From Priapulus caudatus (lineage: Eukaryota > Priapulida > Priapulimorpha > Priapulimorphida > Priapulidae), in contig NW_014578471.1 in NCBI RefSeq assembly GCF_000485595.1, forward strand, positions 5,472 through 28,453: DNA of 22,982 nucleotides, given 5' to 3'. Within the stretch, counting starts at the first letter, position 1. Each line of letters begins with the position of its first letter. The notes beneath the pieces are model-generated. The model searched no databases. It saw nothing but the letters and a program-made list of their open reading frames with translations, and was not told where the DNA came from. The position numbers and the translations under genes were made by a program. Of the stretch, positions 1 through 8,474 are shown one piece after another.

Positions 1-97
1 AATTTCCCATCTGTAAGTCGTCATCAGAAATGCCAATGGCACATGCAGTGTACGGTCTAGAAAATTTGCGAGCTGGCTGTCGCAATTTACTGTCGGA
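1..97 (+). repeat. Direct repeat, copy A
   Basis: About 95 bases starting aatttcccatct match 1243-1341 with small indels. Both contain tcatcagaaatgccaat and tttgcgagctggctgtcgc. The window opens inside this copy, so its left edge cannot be seen. After the shared part copy A runs into unique sequence, whereas copy B runs into a minisatellite. The pair could be ends of one element or units of a roughly 1.24-kb tandem repeat. Confidence 0.75.
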
Positions 98-1242
98 CTC
101 CCTGATTTAACATATGCAGGAGTCCGTGTGACTCCCTGAAAATTCTGCTATACTAACTGGTTCGTTTCAGAACCCGAACTCGCGGAATTACCGTATTTTT
201 TCCAGCAATGTCCTGCAATGTCTAAACGTGTAATCAACATTGTTACAGATAGCCAGCGTGTGCCGTGCTTGCTGCTAGTGCATACGCTGTACGTGCGTTT
301 GTATGGCCAGCAGTGGTGTCGATTGATGTACGGACCCGATTGCTTCATGTCTGCTATGTATGTCGCGCGAACAGACGTCGATTGTGGAGCATGTTTATGA
401 CTGTGTAGGGGTTACGGGCACCTGGGAGGGAGCCCTACATATAAGTCAACAAAAGTCGTCATTTTCGTAAGTCGGCACAAATATGCTGGTCCCAAAATTG
501 TCGACTTTATAATATGCAAATTTTACTGTATATACTATAGGGCTGCTAGGTGGCAAAGTTTTGGGGACACTTGTGCAGTTACGTACTACAGAATATAATA
601 ACTTTCTTTTGACTTGAATAACTCTGAAGAAAGTCCTACAAACACTATGTTAAAAAATTGCAAGTGTGGCGGTGGTACCGGTAAACACGAGCTGAGGTGC
701 TCGCACGAGCTGAGTTGCTCGTAGGGGCTGAGGTGCTCCTGGGGGGGCTGAGTTTGCCTCTGTGGGAGGTTATATGTTGTGTTTGTGATCGGTTTTATGT
801 TTGTAATGTATTTCTGTGTGTTTCATGTTTGTTTTGTAAGTGTCCTGCAGCAATTACTCACTTACCGCCAGATTTCTATGGGGGCTGCCATTAGTTGCGG
901 TTGTAACCCCCTCTAGCGGCCGAGAGCGGCGCTAGCGTAGGAAACAGTAGGCTGCTCAAAGTCGTGTGCAAAAACGGCGTTGTGTTTTGAGTGAGCGAGC
1001 GGGAAGGTTGTGCAGAGATAGTGAAAAGAAAGTGTAGAGTGAATTATCGGGAAGTCGTCATCGTCTAACTCGTGTCAATTTGTAACTAAGTCGTCGATGA
1101 AAGTCAACAGTCCCGAATTTGTCTATCTCATAGTAAAATCCATTGGAATAAGCCCGCCTAAGTCATCATTTTATGATTAAGCCTGTGCATTATGTGACAA
1201 GTCGTCGCCCTCGGACAATGCTCCCATGTAATACAAACAATA
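98..1242. other. Non-coding stretch, no gene recognised
   Basis: No reading frame here resembles a known protein. The stretch contains several scattered copies of an agtcgtc / taagtcgtcat motif (around 446, 462, 1049, 1090, 1160 and 1200), which hints at a degraded repetitive origin. A short imperfect tandem repeat lies at 688-760. Confidence 0.5.
688..760 (+). repeat. Short imperfect tandem repeat
   Basis: About four degenerate units of 18-20 bases built on gagctgaggtgctc: acgagctgaggtgctcgc, acgagctgagttgctcgtag, gggctgaggtgctcctgg and ggggctgagtttgcc. No coding meaning is apparent. Confidence 0.6.
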
Positions 1243-1341
1243 GTAATTTCCCATCTTAGAGTCGGTCATCAGAAATGCCAATGTGCACAGTTCCAGTGTA
1301 GCGTCTAGAAATTTGCGAGCTGGCTGTCGCCAAAATTTACG
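1243..1341 (+). repeat. Direct repeat, copy B
   Basis: Second copy of the sequence at 1-97, with several substitutions and small indels. It stops at the left edge of the minisatellite (1345), so the tandem array interrupts or borders this repeat. Confidence 0.75.
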
Positions 1342-1344
1342 TGT

Positions 1345-1567
1345 GGACACATATGTACCTGGGTACTGGGACACATAGGTACCGGGAAACATAGGTACCG
1401 GGACACATAAGTACCTGGGTACTGGGACACATAGGTACCGGGAAACATAGGTACCGGGACACATATGTACCTGGGTACTGGGACACATAGGTACCGGGAA
1501 ACGTAGGTACCGGGACACACAGGTACCTGGGTACCGGGACACATAGGTACCGGGACACATAGGTATG
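1345..1567 (+). repeat. Minisatellite with 56-bp higher-order unit
   Basis: The array is built from a 16-base subunit close to gggacacataggtacc. Subunits of 17, 7, 16 and 16 bases recur in the same order four times, giving a 56-base higher-order period. Variants distinguish positions within the unit: gggaaac versus gggacac, and tgggtact spacers. Most subunits contain ggtacc. The array has no stop codons in several reverse-strand frames, which creates long but meaningless open frames rich in P, V, Y and C. Confidence 0.9.
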
Positions 1568-2529
1568 GACCCGTTGTTGCAATGTTGTTTCCTAAAACAT
1601 TTGTGGACTGTGCGTCATAATTTTAGAATTAAAATTGTTTTTAAATTTAGAATTATATTTTCAGCTTATTTCTAGGCCAAGTAGGCCACTCATGTTTTCA
1701 TATGAATGGGCCATTTTTCCCCAAAGGTGTGGGCCATTTTTCCCAATGGGGTGGGCAAAATGGCCCGGCAGACACATTTTTTTCTCTTGGTTATTGACAG
1801 TTGATGGTTAATTTAGGCTCTATTTTTCAAGTCATTACATTTATTAATAAACCAAGATTACAAAACACATTTGTCCAAGTTCATAACAGTTTATCATGAT
1901 GGGGAAAAATATATTGAAAGCTTAAGGTGGCCATTTTTCCCCACTCTCCCCTATAACTGAACATTGTGCCTACATTTATTATTAGTAATATTAAATTAGG
2001 CTTAGCCTCATTGGAACTGGACATTAGCAGTATGGCTATATTATACAGTAAAACTCGCAAAANAGGAAGGATGTCTTGTGTTGTGTCACTGTTGTGTCCT
2101 GTGACGTCCGTCGTCTGGCATTTGTTAACTAACGACAAGCGCCGGAGAGAACGAACGCTGGGTTGGCCACGGACGAGAGCGCAGTAGCTTCGAGGCGCTC
2201 GCAGGGGAGTGGAGCTGAGGTGGGCGACGATCCGACATATAAGGTAGGAACATCTATCTCGTATTTCTCGTTGCCACTATCCACCGTGTTGCACTGCACT
2301 ATACGTGAGGTAAACCGCTAGTTACTGCGTATTGACAGGTGGTGCCCCCTGGTGTCGCGGAAAGACACGAAAACGCTACACAACTAAAAGTTTCACAACG
2401 TTCATGTACAACAACAAAATACCGTAACTTAAGAACTAATCATAAGCCCATCACGGTCTTATTCGTTACCTTTACTGTTTTCGTATTGCAGAGAACAGTA
2501 CCTGCATACTGTTTATATCACTTGTATTT
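1568..2529. other. Non-coding stretch upstream of Harbinger exons
   Basis: No protein similarity was seen. A gggccatttttcccc-like motif recurs at about 1709, 1732 and 1929, suggesting remnants of one repeat. One ambiguous base (N) lies at 2063. The part from about 2100 to 2340 is GC-richer and contains catataagg at about 2237, which could belong to the promoter or 5' end of the Harbinger element, but no terminal repeat could be fixed. Confidence 0.4.
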
Positions 2530-3850
2530 ATGTGGTTTCAGGTCTGTATTATCCTACGATTCTTAGCATCTGGGGCGTTCTATAATGTCATCGGAGAAGC
2601 AATGAGTGTCCAGAAAGCGACAGCTTGTAGGGTATTAAGCGCAGTGCTACTAGACTGCCTTGTGGATGTTGCTGCCGAATGGATCGCATTGCCAACATCA
2701 CAAGACCGATTGGCAGAGGTAATTAGTAATTACATACAATTAATACATTTGTCACTTGTAAAATTTATATTTTACAGAAGAAGTTACACGAATTCATACA
2801 GTTAAACAAATGACTTAACCAATTTATATTGCAAATTGAACGTATGAGTCACTCTGTGTTTATTTACACTTATAATTATTTTAATATTGCTTTACAAATG
2901 TTATTTCAATTTATCAGATCAAGGTTGGATTTTATCGAAAGCGGCAGTTTCCAGGTGTCATCGGGTGTGTATGGCACACATGTTGCGATTCGAGCGCCTC
3001 CACGAAACGAGGATGTATTTGTGTGCAGAAAAGGTTAAGCTTATATGACACAATTATTTTATTATGAATCAATCAGAGCAAAGTTATGGATACATTAATA
3101 CAAATTATATTAGACACAACAATAGAAAACTGTTAGAAGTTAGCAACAAGAACAATTACGTGTTACAGGTTCCACAGTATTAATGTAATGCTGGTCAATG
3201 ACCACAACAACAACAAGATCACAGCTGTATCAGCTCGTTTCCCTGGTTCTGCTCATGATATGGCAGTCATTGACTGCTCCAACATCCAACAGACGATGGA
3301 GAACGGAGACCTGCAAAACAAGGGGTTACTCCTGGCAGACAGTGGGTATGTAACATTCAAATCATTGCCCAGTCATACGGACAAGTGGCCTGTTCAAGCA
3401 GGTGCTGCCACCTTGGCTTGTAACAAGATGACGTTTTTAGACGGTAGAGGCGGACGGGCTCGAAGGCAGTTTAATTGCCACAGATTACCCTTACCCCGGT
3501 TAGTGCATTCAACCATCAGACTTATATTTTGAACTTTTCCTAATAGGATGCTAGCATAAAGTTTGGGTTGGTTAACGTTAAACTTTTAAAATATGCAATG
3601 TTTTTATCAATGTCATGTTAACACATGGTAGCCAAAAGTAAAACTACCTGATTGAATATTATTGTTAATTTATGTATGCTCAGTGGCGCTGTTTTATTTC
3701 TTTACAGTCAATCTTTTCGTCAGCAAACAAAAGATTTTACCAGTCCCATGAAATTTGTTTTGTCGTTAGTCAAAGCTAACATTATTGATGTTGTCTGCCT
3801 CTGGACAACGACTGAGGGAAACGAATGGCAAGCAACAAGTACCAAGTAAC
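2530..3850 (+). pseudogene. PIF/Harbinger transposase remnant, spliced and frameshifted
   Basis: A cut-and-paste DDE nuclease of a PIF/Harbinger transposon, now decayed. Exon-like pieces lie at about 2530-2718 (LRFLASGAFYNVIGEA, typical of the family's N-terminal part), 2918-3033 (FYRKRQFPGVIGCV, then GTHVAIRAPPRNE) and 3170-3500 (FHSINV, ARFPGSAHDMAVID, LLADSGY). A probable C-terminal exon lies at 3708-3849 (SPMKFVLSLVKANIIDVVC, stop at 3847). GT/AG-like borders occur at 2719/2917, 3034/3168 and near 3707. The reading frame shifts exactly where the first catalytic Asp is expected, between IGCV and GTHV, and that residue is lost. One base is also missing before FHSINV. The second catalytic Asp (LADSGY) is present; the third acidic residue could not be placed. 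The family call is firm. The C-terminal exon is less sure, and no terminal inverted repeats were identified. Confidence 0.8.
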
Positions 3851-6800
3851 AATCATTACTTCTTCGCACTTGTTCCGAGACACCTGGGAGGATTGCCCAT
3901 CGTGAACTATGCAGGGTTCTGTTATCGTGGTCAAATGGACCCTCTGACTACGGCCCTGAGCGTAGTTCAGACCTGTAGGCAGGTCGACCCGGGGGCCTAC
4001 AAGAAGGTGAAAAAGTTTATCAACACGACTCCCTCTCCTTCGGCAAACCTAGAGATGGTGATTAAAGACCCGTATAGTTTAAATGTAGACGTGCCTGTGC
4101 AGGCCGAAAACAGAGTACGGAGATCTGTGGTTGAAGCGTTATCTGTACCGGGAAGAGTGGTTAACAAGCTGTTTTCACCCTTGTTTACTGATCTTGCTGA
4201 GGAGGAAGGAAAAGCTCTGACTGAGGACTTGGTCACTCTCTATCCGTTCAACCCCCTAGTGGCCAACTACGTGTATCGATTGTCAAATCTGTCGTTAAAA
4301 GACAGGATCGTAGAGAGATATTCGACGTCGAGGTCAATCCGACAAACACTGTTGGAAGGCAGCAACATCTTGGAGTCCGACTTTAACAAGAACATCAACC
4401 AGATCGACTTAGCTGCTCTCAGTTATTACAAGCGCCAACTAGCTGGAGACGAGAAGGAACTAGAGACCAACTACGTAAACGTAGTAGACTGGGCTGACAA
4501 CCTCCGCACCACCACTTGGGGAGTGGAACTGGTCGGAGTGACACAGCCTTGTCCGAACCACCAGGTCTATCTCTCCAGGTGGAGTAACGATCTGTGCAAA
4601 GAAGGAACTTCTATCTTGATTCGAGTGGATAAGAAAAGTGACAAGTCTCTCACTAGAGGGTTTTACAGCCCATACATTGGCTCGGTTACGAGAATGAAGA
4701 CCCGTAGATCTAACTTGGAGATCGTCGATACGGATAGCATGATAACAAACATAAAGCGACTGTTGACAGTTGGTCCTTGGGTACGAGGGCCCGAAGAGGA
4801 GACGCTGGGGCTACTCCTGGACACCGTCCTTAGTGAAAAAACCTCTATCGAGAAGGAAGCACTCCAAGGCAGCGCGCCTAAGGTGACAGGAGGCAGCTTA
4901 GCACATAGGCTCAGGAATGAATCGGGCTCTGGGGGTTCCATGATTAATAGCCTGTACAATTTCAATTCTCATTGTAAGGTCATAACCAACACAGCTATCC
5001 AGTACTCTAAGAACACACAGGACGTGACGATCTGTTTCCAAACAGTCTTGCTATATGCCCTGAGTATACTCCGGCATAGAGAGCTGGCCGGGGAAGACGT
5101 CAGTGGGGTCTGGGCTGCTACGATCCTAGACAACGGCTGCACGAGGGTCGCCCCGGACGACTCGTACACTCTAGGCCGTGTTCCTAAGTATCAAGGTGTC
5201 AGCCTCGGTCGATCCGTCGACGAGATTGTGGTGAAGTCTACGGCAGGACCAGTCCCAGACTGTGTCATCCCCGCGGATCAGGGTGTATCCATCTACACAG
5301 CCTGGAAGTGGGCGGACTTCTTGCTGTCCTGGAAAGGTACCGACCTGAGTACGTTTACAGCTGAGAGAGAGTACCGTCGACCGGCCTTCGTTAGTCTCAC
5401 CGATACTGCCCTCATGTCTCTCTCGGTGTTTCTAGGAACCCTCTCCCTACAACTCATCGTACGAGCGAGGACGCTTGTCCGAGCCCAGATGGCCCTAGCG
5501 GAGCTTGTCGTCTTAGGCCGGGCAGAAGGGCCTCTTGCGTCTCTGGCAGCGGTGTTGTTGGAGGCGGGATTCGCACGAAAACTAGCAGCGCTGGCCGGTT
5601 CGACCGCTGTGTCGACTAAGAAGCTGGCGACCTCGGCGTTGGTGGTGGTGCTGCGTCGGTCTCTGGAGGACTGCGGGACGCTATTCCAGTATAACTATGT
5701 GACTTTAGGTTGCAGCATCGGCAGGTTTGAAGACCAGGCCCGAGTCGTTTCAAAACTGGTGGGAGTTCCGGTCCAATCTCCCCAGGTGTTAGAAGACGAC
5801 GAGTATTATGTGACGAAAATGAGAGCCCAGAAGGGAGCGGCCAACTTGACCTATGTCCTTCTTGGACAAGTTCAAGGACAGGATCGAAACCGGATAGCCA
5901 CGGGCTTAGCCCTGAAGAAGACACCTTCTCACCCGACCGTGTGGGCTTCGTGGTGTGTTGGCAGGCACGATCCAGGAGTGGCAGACATAGTCATCCTGGT
6001 TAGACGTGAACAGATATGTCCGACGAGAATCATTACAATCGGAGACAGAGGGGGAGATGTATACTGCGCTCTAAACCATCTGGGCTTTGTGCTCGAACCC
6101 GGAGTGGTAATCGAGGATCGAGACAGATATATGGAGACCTACGATGTCGAGCTGAACCCTACATCTGTGAAAACAGACTCTTGCGAGATACCCTTAAACC
6201 GAGGGGTCACGATTGCGTGCAACATAGCTGGGACTTTGCCTGCAATCTGTTTCGGAGATTTAGTGGTCAACCTTACCGACGCGAATGTGGTCTGTCCTAA
6301 AGGTGTGCATTTGATCATTCTGAGTCCTAAGAGGTTTCCAGGTACTGTCCTAGGTTTCCAGAGGTGTTTGTTCACACCGACCTGCTATGTGTTAGGACTA
6401 ACTGGAGACGGAGAGACCGAGACAGACCGCTTTCTTAAGTGTCCTCCGACGGAAGACTCTGATGCCAAGAGTATCGAGGGATGTTTAGAACTAGCAGTGA
6501 GTTATCATCAAGCCTTCTCTCGTGGATGTCTGTCTCGAGAGGAGCTTAGCCTGTCAGAAATGGAATTTTTCGACGGCTCGGGAGTGTCTGCAGAAGCAAC
6601 CTTGGTGCGATATATCAAGGACAGATGCAGGGCGTTGTCCGGACTGACTTGGGAGGCTCTTGGTCGGGCCGGCCCTGAAAGAGTGCCAGCGGCTAGACGG
6701 GGGGATAGGTCCATGCAAATACGCGAGTTACTGGGAGAAATTCTAAAAGGTTTCGTGGCCTGTATCTGCTTCAGTGAGTCTAAGTATGAGCCTAGATCAG

Positions 6801-7003
6801 TGGGGGTTCATCTACATGTCACTGCAAGTAGGCGTTTTCGTGTCTGCTGGAATGTTACGTGTAAAGTAAGAGACTATGAGGAGAGTCTCAGTGTGAGGGA
6901 CTGGGAGAGGCCGACTCCTTTTCCACAGCATTGGTGGGCTTTGGGACATAGGACCGGGGGAGATCGGGGGCACGTAATTGCGTCCGGGTTGGGATGGTTC
7001 TAA
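3785..7003 (+). CDS. L: Endogenous mononegavirus-like L protein, C-terminal half
   Basis: This is the large multifunctional protein of non-segmented negative-strand RNA viruses, which copies the genome and caps viral mRNA. The open frame has 1072 codons. Residues 1-25 are flanking Harbinger/TSD sequence read in a foreign frame; viral sequence starts at residue 26 (base 3860) and is open to the stop at 7001. Landmarks are FCYRGQMDPLT (residues 45-55), a capping-domain GxxT-like GVTQPCP (251-257) and the HR motif in GGSLAHRL (369-376). ITNTAIQYSKNTQD follows in the expected place, and a glycine-rich TIGDRGGD near 753 may be the methyltransferase cofactor loop (inference). The polymerase half with GDNQ is absent, so this is a 5'-truncated cDNA. 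No stop or frameshift breaks the 1047 viral codons, suggesting recent capture or preservation. Family (chuvirus, nyamivirus or other) is unresolved. Confidence 0.9.
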   Translation: MMLSASGQRLRETNGKQQVPSNNHYFFALVPRHLGGLPIVNYAGFCYRGQMDPLTTALSVVQTCRQVDPGAYKKVKKFINTTPSPSANLEMVIKDPYSLNVDVPVQAENRVRRSVVEALSVPGRVVNKLFSPLFTDLAEEEGKALTEDLVTLYPFNPLVANYVYRLSNLSLKDRIVERYSTSRSIRQTLLEGSNILESDFNKNINQIDLAALSYYKRQLAGDEKELETNYVNVVDWADNLRTTTWGVELVGVTQPCPNHQVYLSRWSNDLCKEGTSILIRVDKKSDKSLTRGFYSPYIGSVTRMKTRRSNLEIVDTDSMITNIKRLLTVGPWVRGPEEETLGLLLDTVLSEKTSIEKEALQGSAPKVTGGSLAHRLRNESGSGGSMINSLYNFNSHCKVITNTAIQYSKNTQDVTICFQTVLLYALSILRHRELAGEDVSGVWAATILDNGCTRVAPDDSYTLGRVPKYQGVSLGRSVDEIVVKSTAGPVPDCVIPADQGVSIYTAWKWADFLLSWKGTDLSTFTAEREYRRPAFVSLTDTALMSLSVFLGTLSLQLIVRARTLVRAQMALAELVVLGRAEGPLASLAAVLLEAGFARKLAALAGSTAVSTKKLATSALVVVLRRSLEDCGTLFQYNYVTLGCSIGRFEDQARVVSKLVGVPVQSPQVLEDDEYYVTKMRAQKGAANLTYVLLGQVQGQDRNRIATGLALKKTPSHPTVWASWCVGRHDPGVADIVILVRREQICPTRIITIGDRGGDVYCALNHLGFVLEPGVVIEDRDRYMETYDVELNPTSVKTDSCEIPLNRGVTIACNIAGTLPAICFGDLVVNLTDANVVCPKGVHLIILSPKRFPGTVLGFQRCLFTPTCYVLGLTGDGETETDRFLKCPPTEDSDAKSIEGCLELAVSYHQAFSRGCLSREELSLSEMEFFDGSGVSAEATLVRYIKDRCRALSGLTWEALGRAGPERVPAARRGDRSMQIRELLGEILKGFVACICFSESKYEPRSVGVHLHVTASRRFRVCWNVTCKVRDYEESLSVRDWERPTPFPQHWWALGHRTGGDRGHVIASGLGWF
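3844..3859 (+). repeat. Target-site duplication, left copy
   Basis: aagtaacaatcattac directly precedes the first base of the viral L segment and is repeated without mismatch at 7025-7040, directly after its A-rich tail. The first two bases could belong to the tail at the other end, so the duplication is 14-16 bases. It overlaps the stop codon of the probable Harbinger C-terminal exon. Confidence 0.9.
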
Positions 7004-7026
7004 AGAAAAAAAAAAGAAAAAAAAAA
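7004..7026 (+). other. A-rich tail of the captured viral transcript
   Basis: Immediately after the L stop codon come AG, ten A, one G and ten A, then the right TSD copy. The arrangement of coding end, poly(A) and TSD is what LINE-type target-primed reverse transcription of an mRNA leaves. The tail starts within four bases of the stop, so the viral gene-end/polyadenylation signal probably overlaps the stop codon (inference). Confidence 0.85.
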
Positions 7027-7040
7027 GTAACAATCATTAC
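7025..7040 (+). repeat. Target-site duplication, right copy
   Basis: Exact second copy of aagtaacaatcattac (see 3844-3859). The bases beyond it lead into the BEL/Pao gag start at 7057, so the L insertion landed between the Harbinger remnant and BEL/Pao coding sequence. Confidence 0.9.
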
Positions 7041-7056
7041 CGAGAAGCCCACAGCC

Positions 7057-8470
7057 ATGGAAGGCACAGAAAGACTGCAATTGCTCGCCAACCTGTGTGG
7101 CAAACGTGAACGCATACGACCGGAAAACAGTGCTTCGCAAGTATCTTCTCGGAGTAGCACAACCAGTGTAGACTCCGCATGATAGAAGGAAGGACAGAAG
7201 CGAACTGAGTTAATTGCTAGGAGCCAGAGTTTGAAGAAAAAACAAGAGTAGGAACTGGCCCAGCTGAAGCTGAAGCAAGAAGAGGCAGAAATGAACTGCA
7301 GACGCAGATGGCCATAGTCGAAGCCAAAACCAAAGTGATTGATAATTTCGATGAGGGCGACAAACTTTCAAATAAAAACGGTATGTTCGCCGATAAACCC
7401 ATCAGTTTGGCTGCTAATTTTTTCGAAGTAGAATCGACATTAAACCCAGAAGTCAGCAAGTTTAGTCCGTATCGTTCACCGATGAACTCAAGAGGCTGTT
7501 GCAGGCACCTGCCGATGCCATGGCATCAGTTGTGCATTCCTTCAATGAAGAAACCTCATGCAGACGTGCGTAAGTTTGGTGGAGATCCCCTTGAATACAG
7601 GTTTATGCGGCAATTGAACACTAAGGTGCTCGAATACACCGAAACTTACGACAAAAAGTTGAGTTACCTAAAACAGTTCACGACTGGCGAAGCCAACCGT
7701 ATCGTCTCAGGCTACGGCTACTTAGAATCCGAGAACGGGTATCACGCAGCGATGCGCGAACTAGAAGATCGTTACGGCGACTCGGAAGTTATCGCATCGG
7801 CGTTCATCCAGAAGGCGTTAATCTGGTCGCCTATTAAACCAGAAAACGCAAAGGCGCTAGACGACTACGGTACATTTCTCCCTGAGTGCGAAAACGCTGT
7901 TAGAGATATCGATGCTCTAAAACTGCTGGACTACACAGACACTATCCGAAAATTGACCAGCAAGTTACCGTATTACCTTTATGACAGATGGCGAAGCATA
8001 GTCTACGATAATAAAGGGAATGGAAGGCGCGCGAACTTCAGTGACCTTGTTACTTCTGTTAAACGAGAAGCGAAGAAAGCGAATGACCCATCGTATGGTC
8101 GCGACATATTGTGTAATCGCGATCAGCGTCCGTCCGGTCGAGACCATCACGCTTCCAGTCACGTATAGAAAACAACACCTCGTCCGCGAACAAAATCTGC
8201 CGACGTCATGGTTAAAGGCTCACCACTTGCAAAACCGTGTCTATATTGCGCCAACGAGAACCACTGCATGAAAGCGTGTATGAAAATTGATTCATTACCA
8301 CACAAGAACAAAATTGACTTTCTAAAGGTCAAAGGCATATGCTATGGATGCCTGTGATACGGTCATCAGCGAAGAACTTGTCGCAACAAAGATTCGTGTG
8401 AAAAATGCAATGGTCTCCATCCAGCGAAGCGCCCAAGAGTTCCGTCAACGAAACAGCCTGTTCCGGTTCC
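7057..8470 (+). pseudogene. gag: BEL/Pao gag, broken
   Basis: Gag packages retroelement RNA into virus-like particles. Translation would start at ATG 7057 (MEGTERLQLL) but meets TGA/TAG at about 7181. The frame can be followed further through a lysine/glutamate-rich coiled coil (about 7200-7320), with MAIVEAKTKVIDNFDEGDKL at 7308. The main DUF1759-like Gag region is well preserved at about 7540-8090 (KFGGDPLEYRFMRQLN, ALKLLDYTDTIRKLTSKLP, FSDLVTSVKREA). A cysteine/histidine region follows at about 8222-8430: CLYCANENHCMKAC, then ICYGCL, a TGA stop, YGHQRRTC and CEKC, matching BEL zinc knuckles. At least two frameshifts and two stops are present. It leads directly into the protease/RT part without a clear boundary. 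Confidence 0.85.
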
Positions 8471-8474
8471 GTCA

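Noticed and set aside
697..894. Small plus-strand frame with Cys- and Leu-rich sequence
   Set aside because: It begins in a short tandem repeat and has no family similarity or supporting context.
1177..1582. Long minus-strand open frames rich in Pro, Val, Tyr and Cys
   Set aside because: They are translations of the 56-bp minisatellite, which lacks stop codons in several frames; there is no independent sign of coding.
2063..2063. Single N base
   Set aside because: It is an ambiguous base call in the assembly, not a biological feature.
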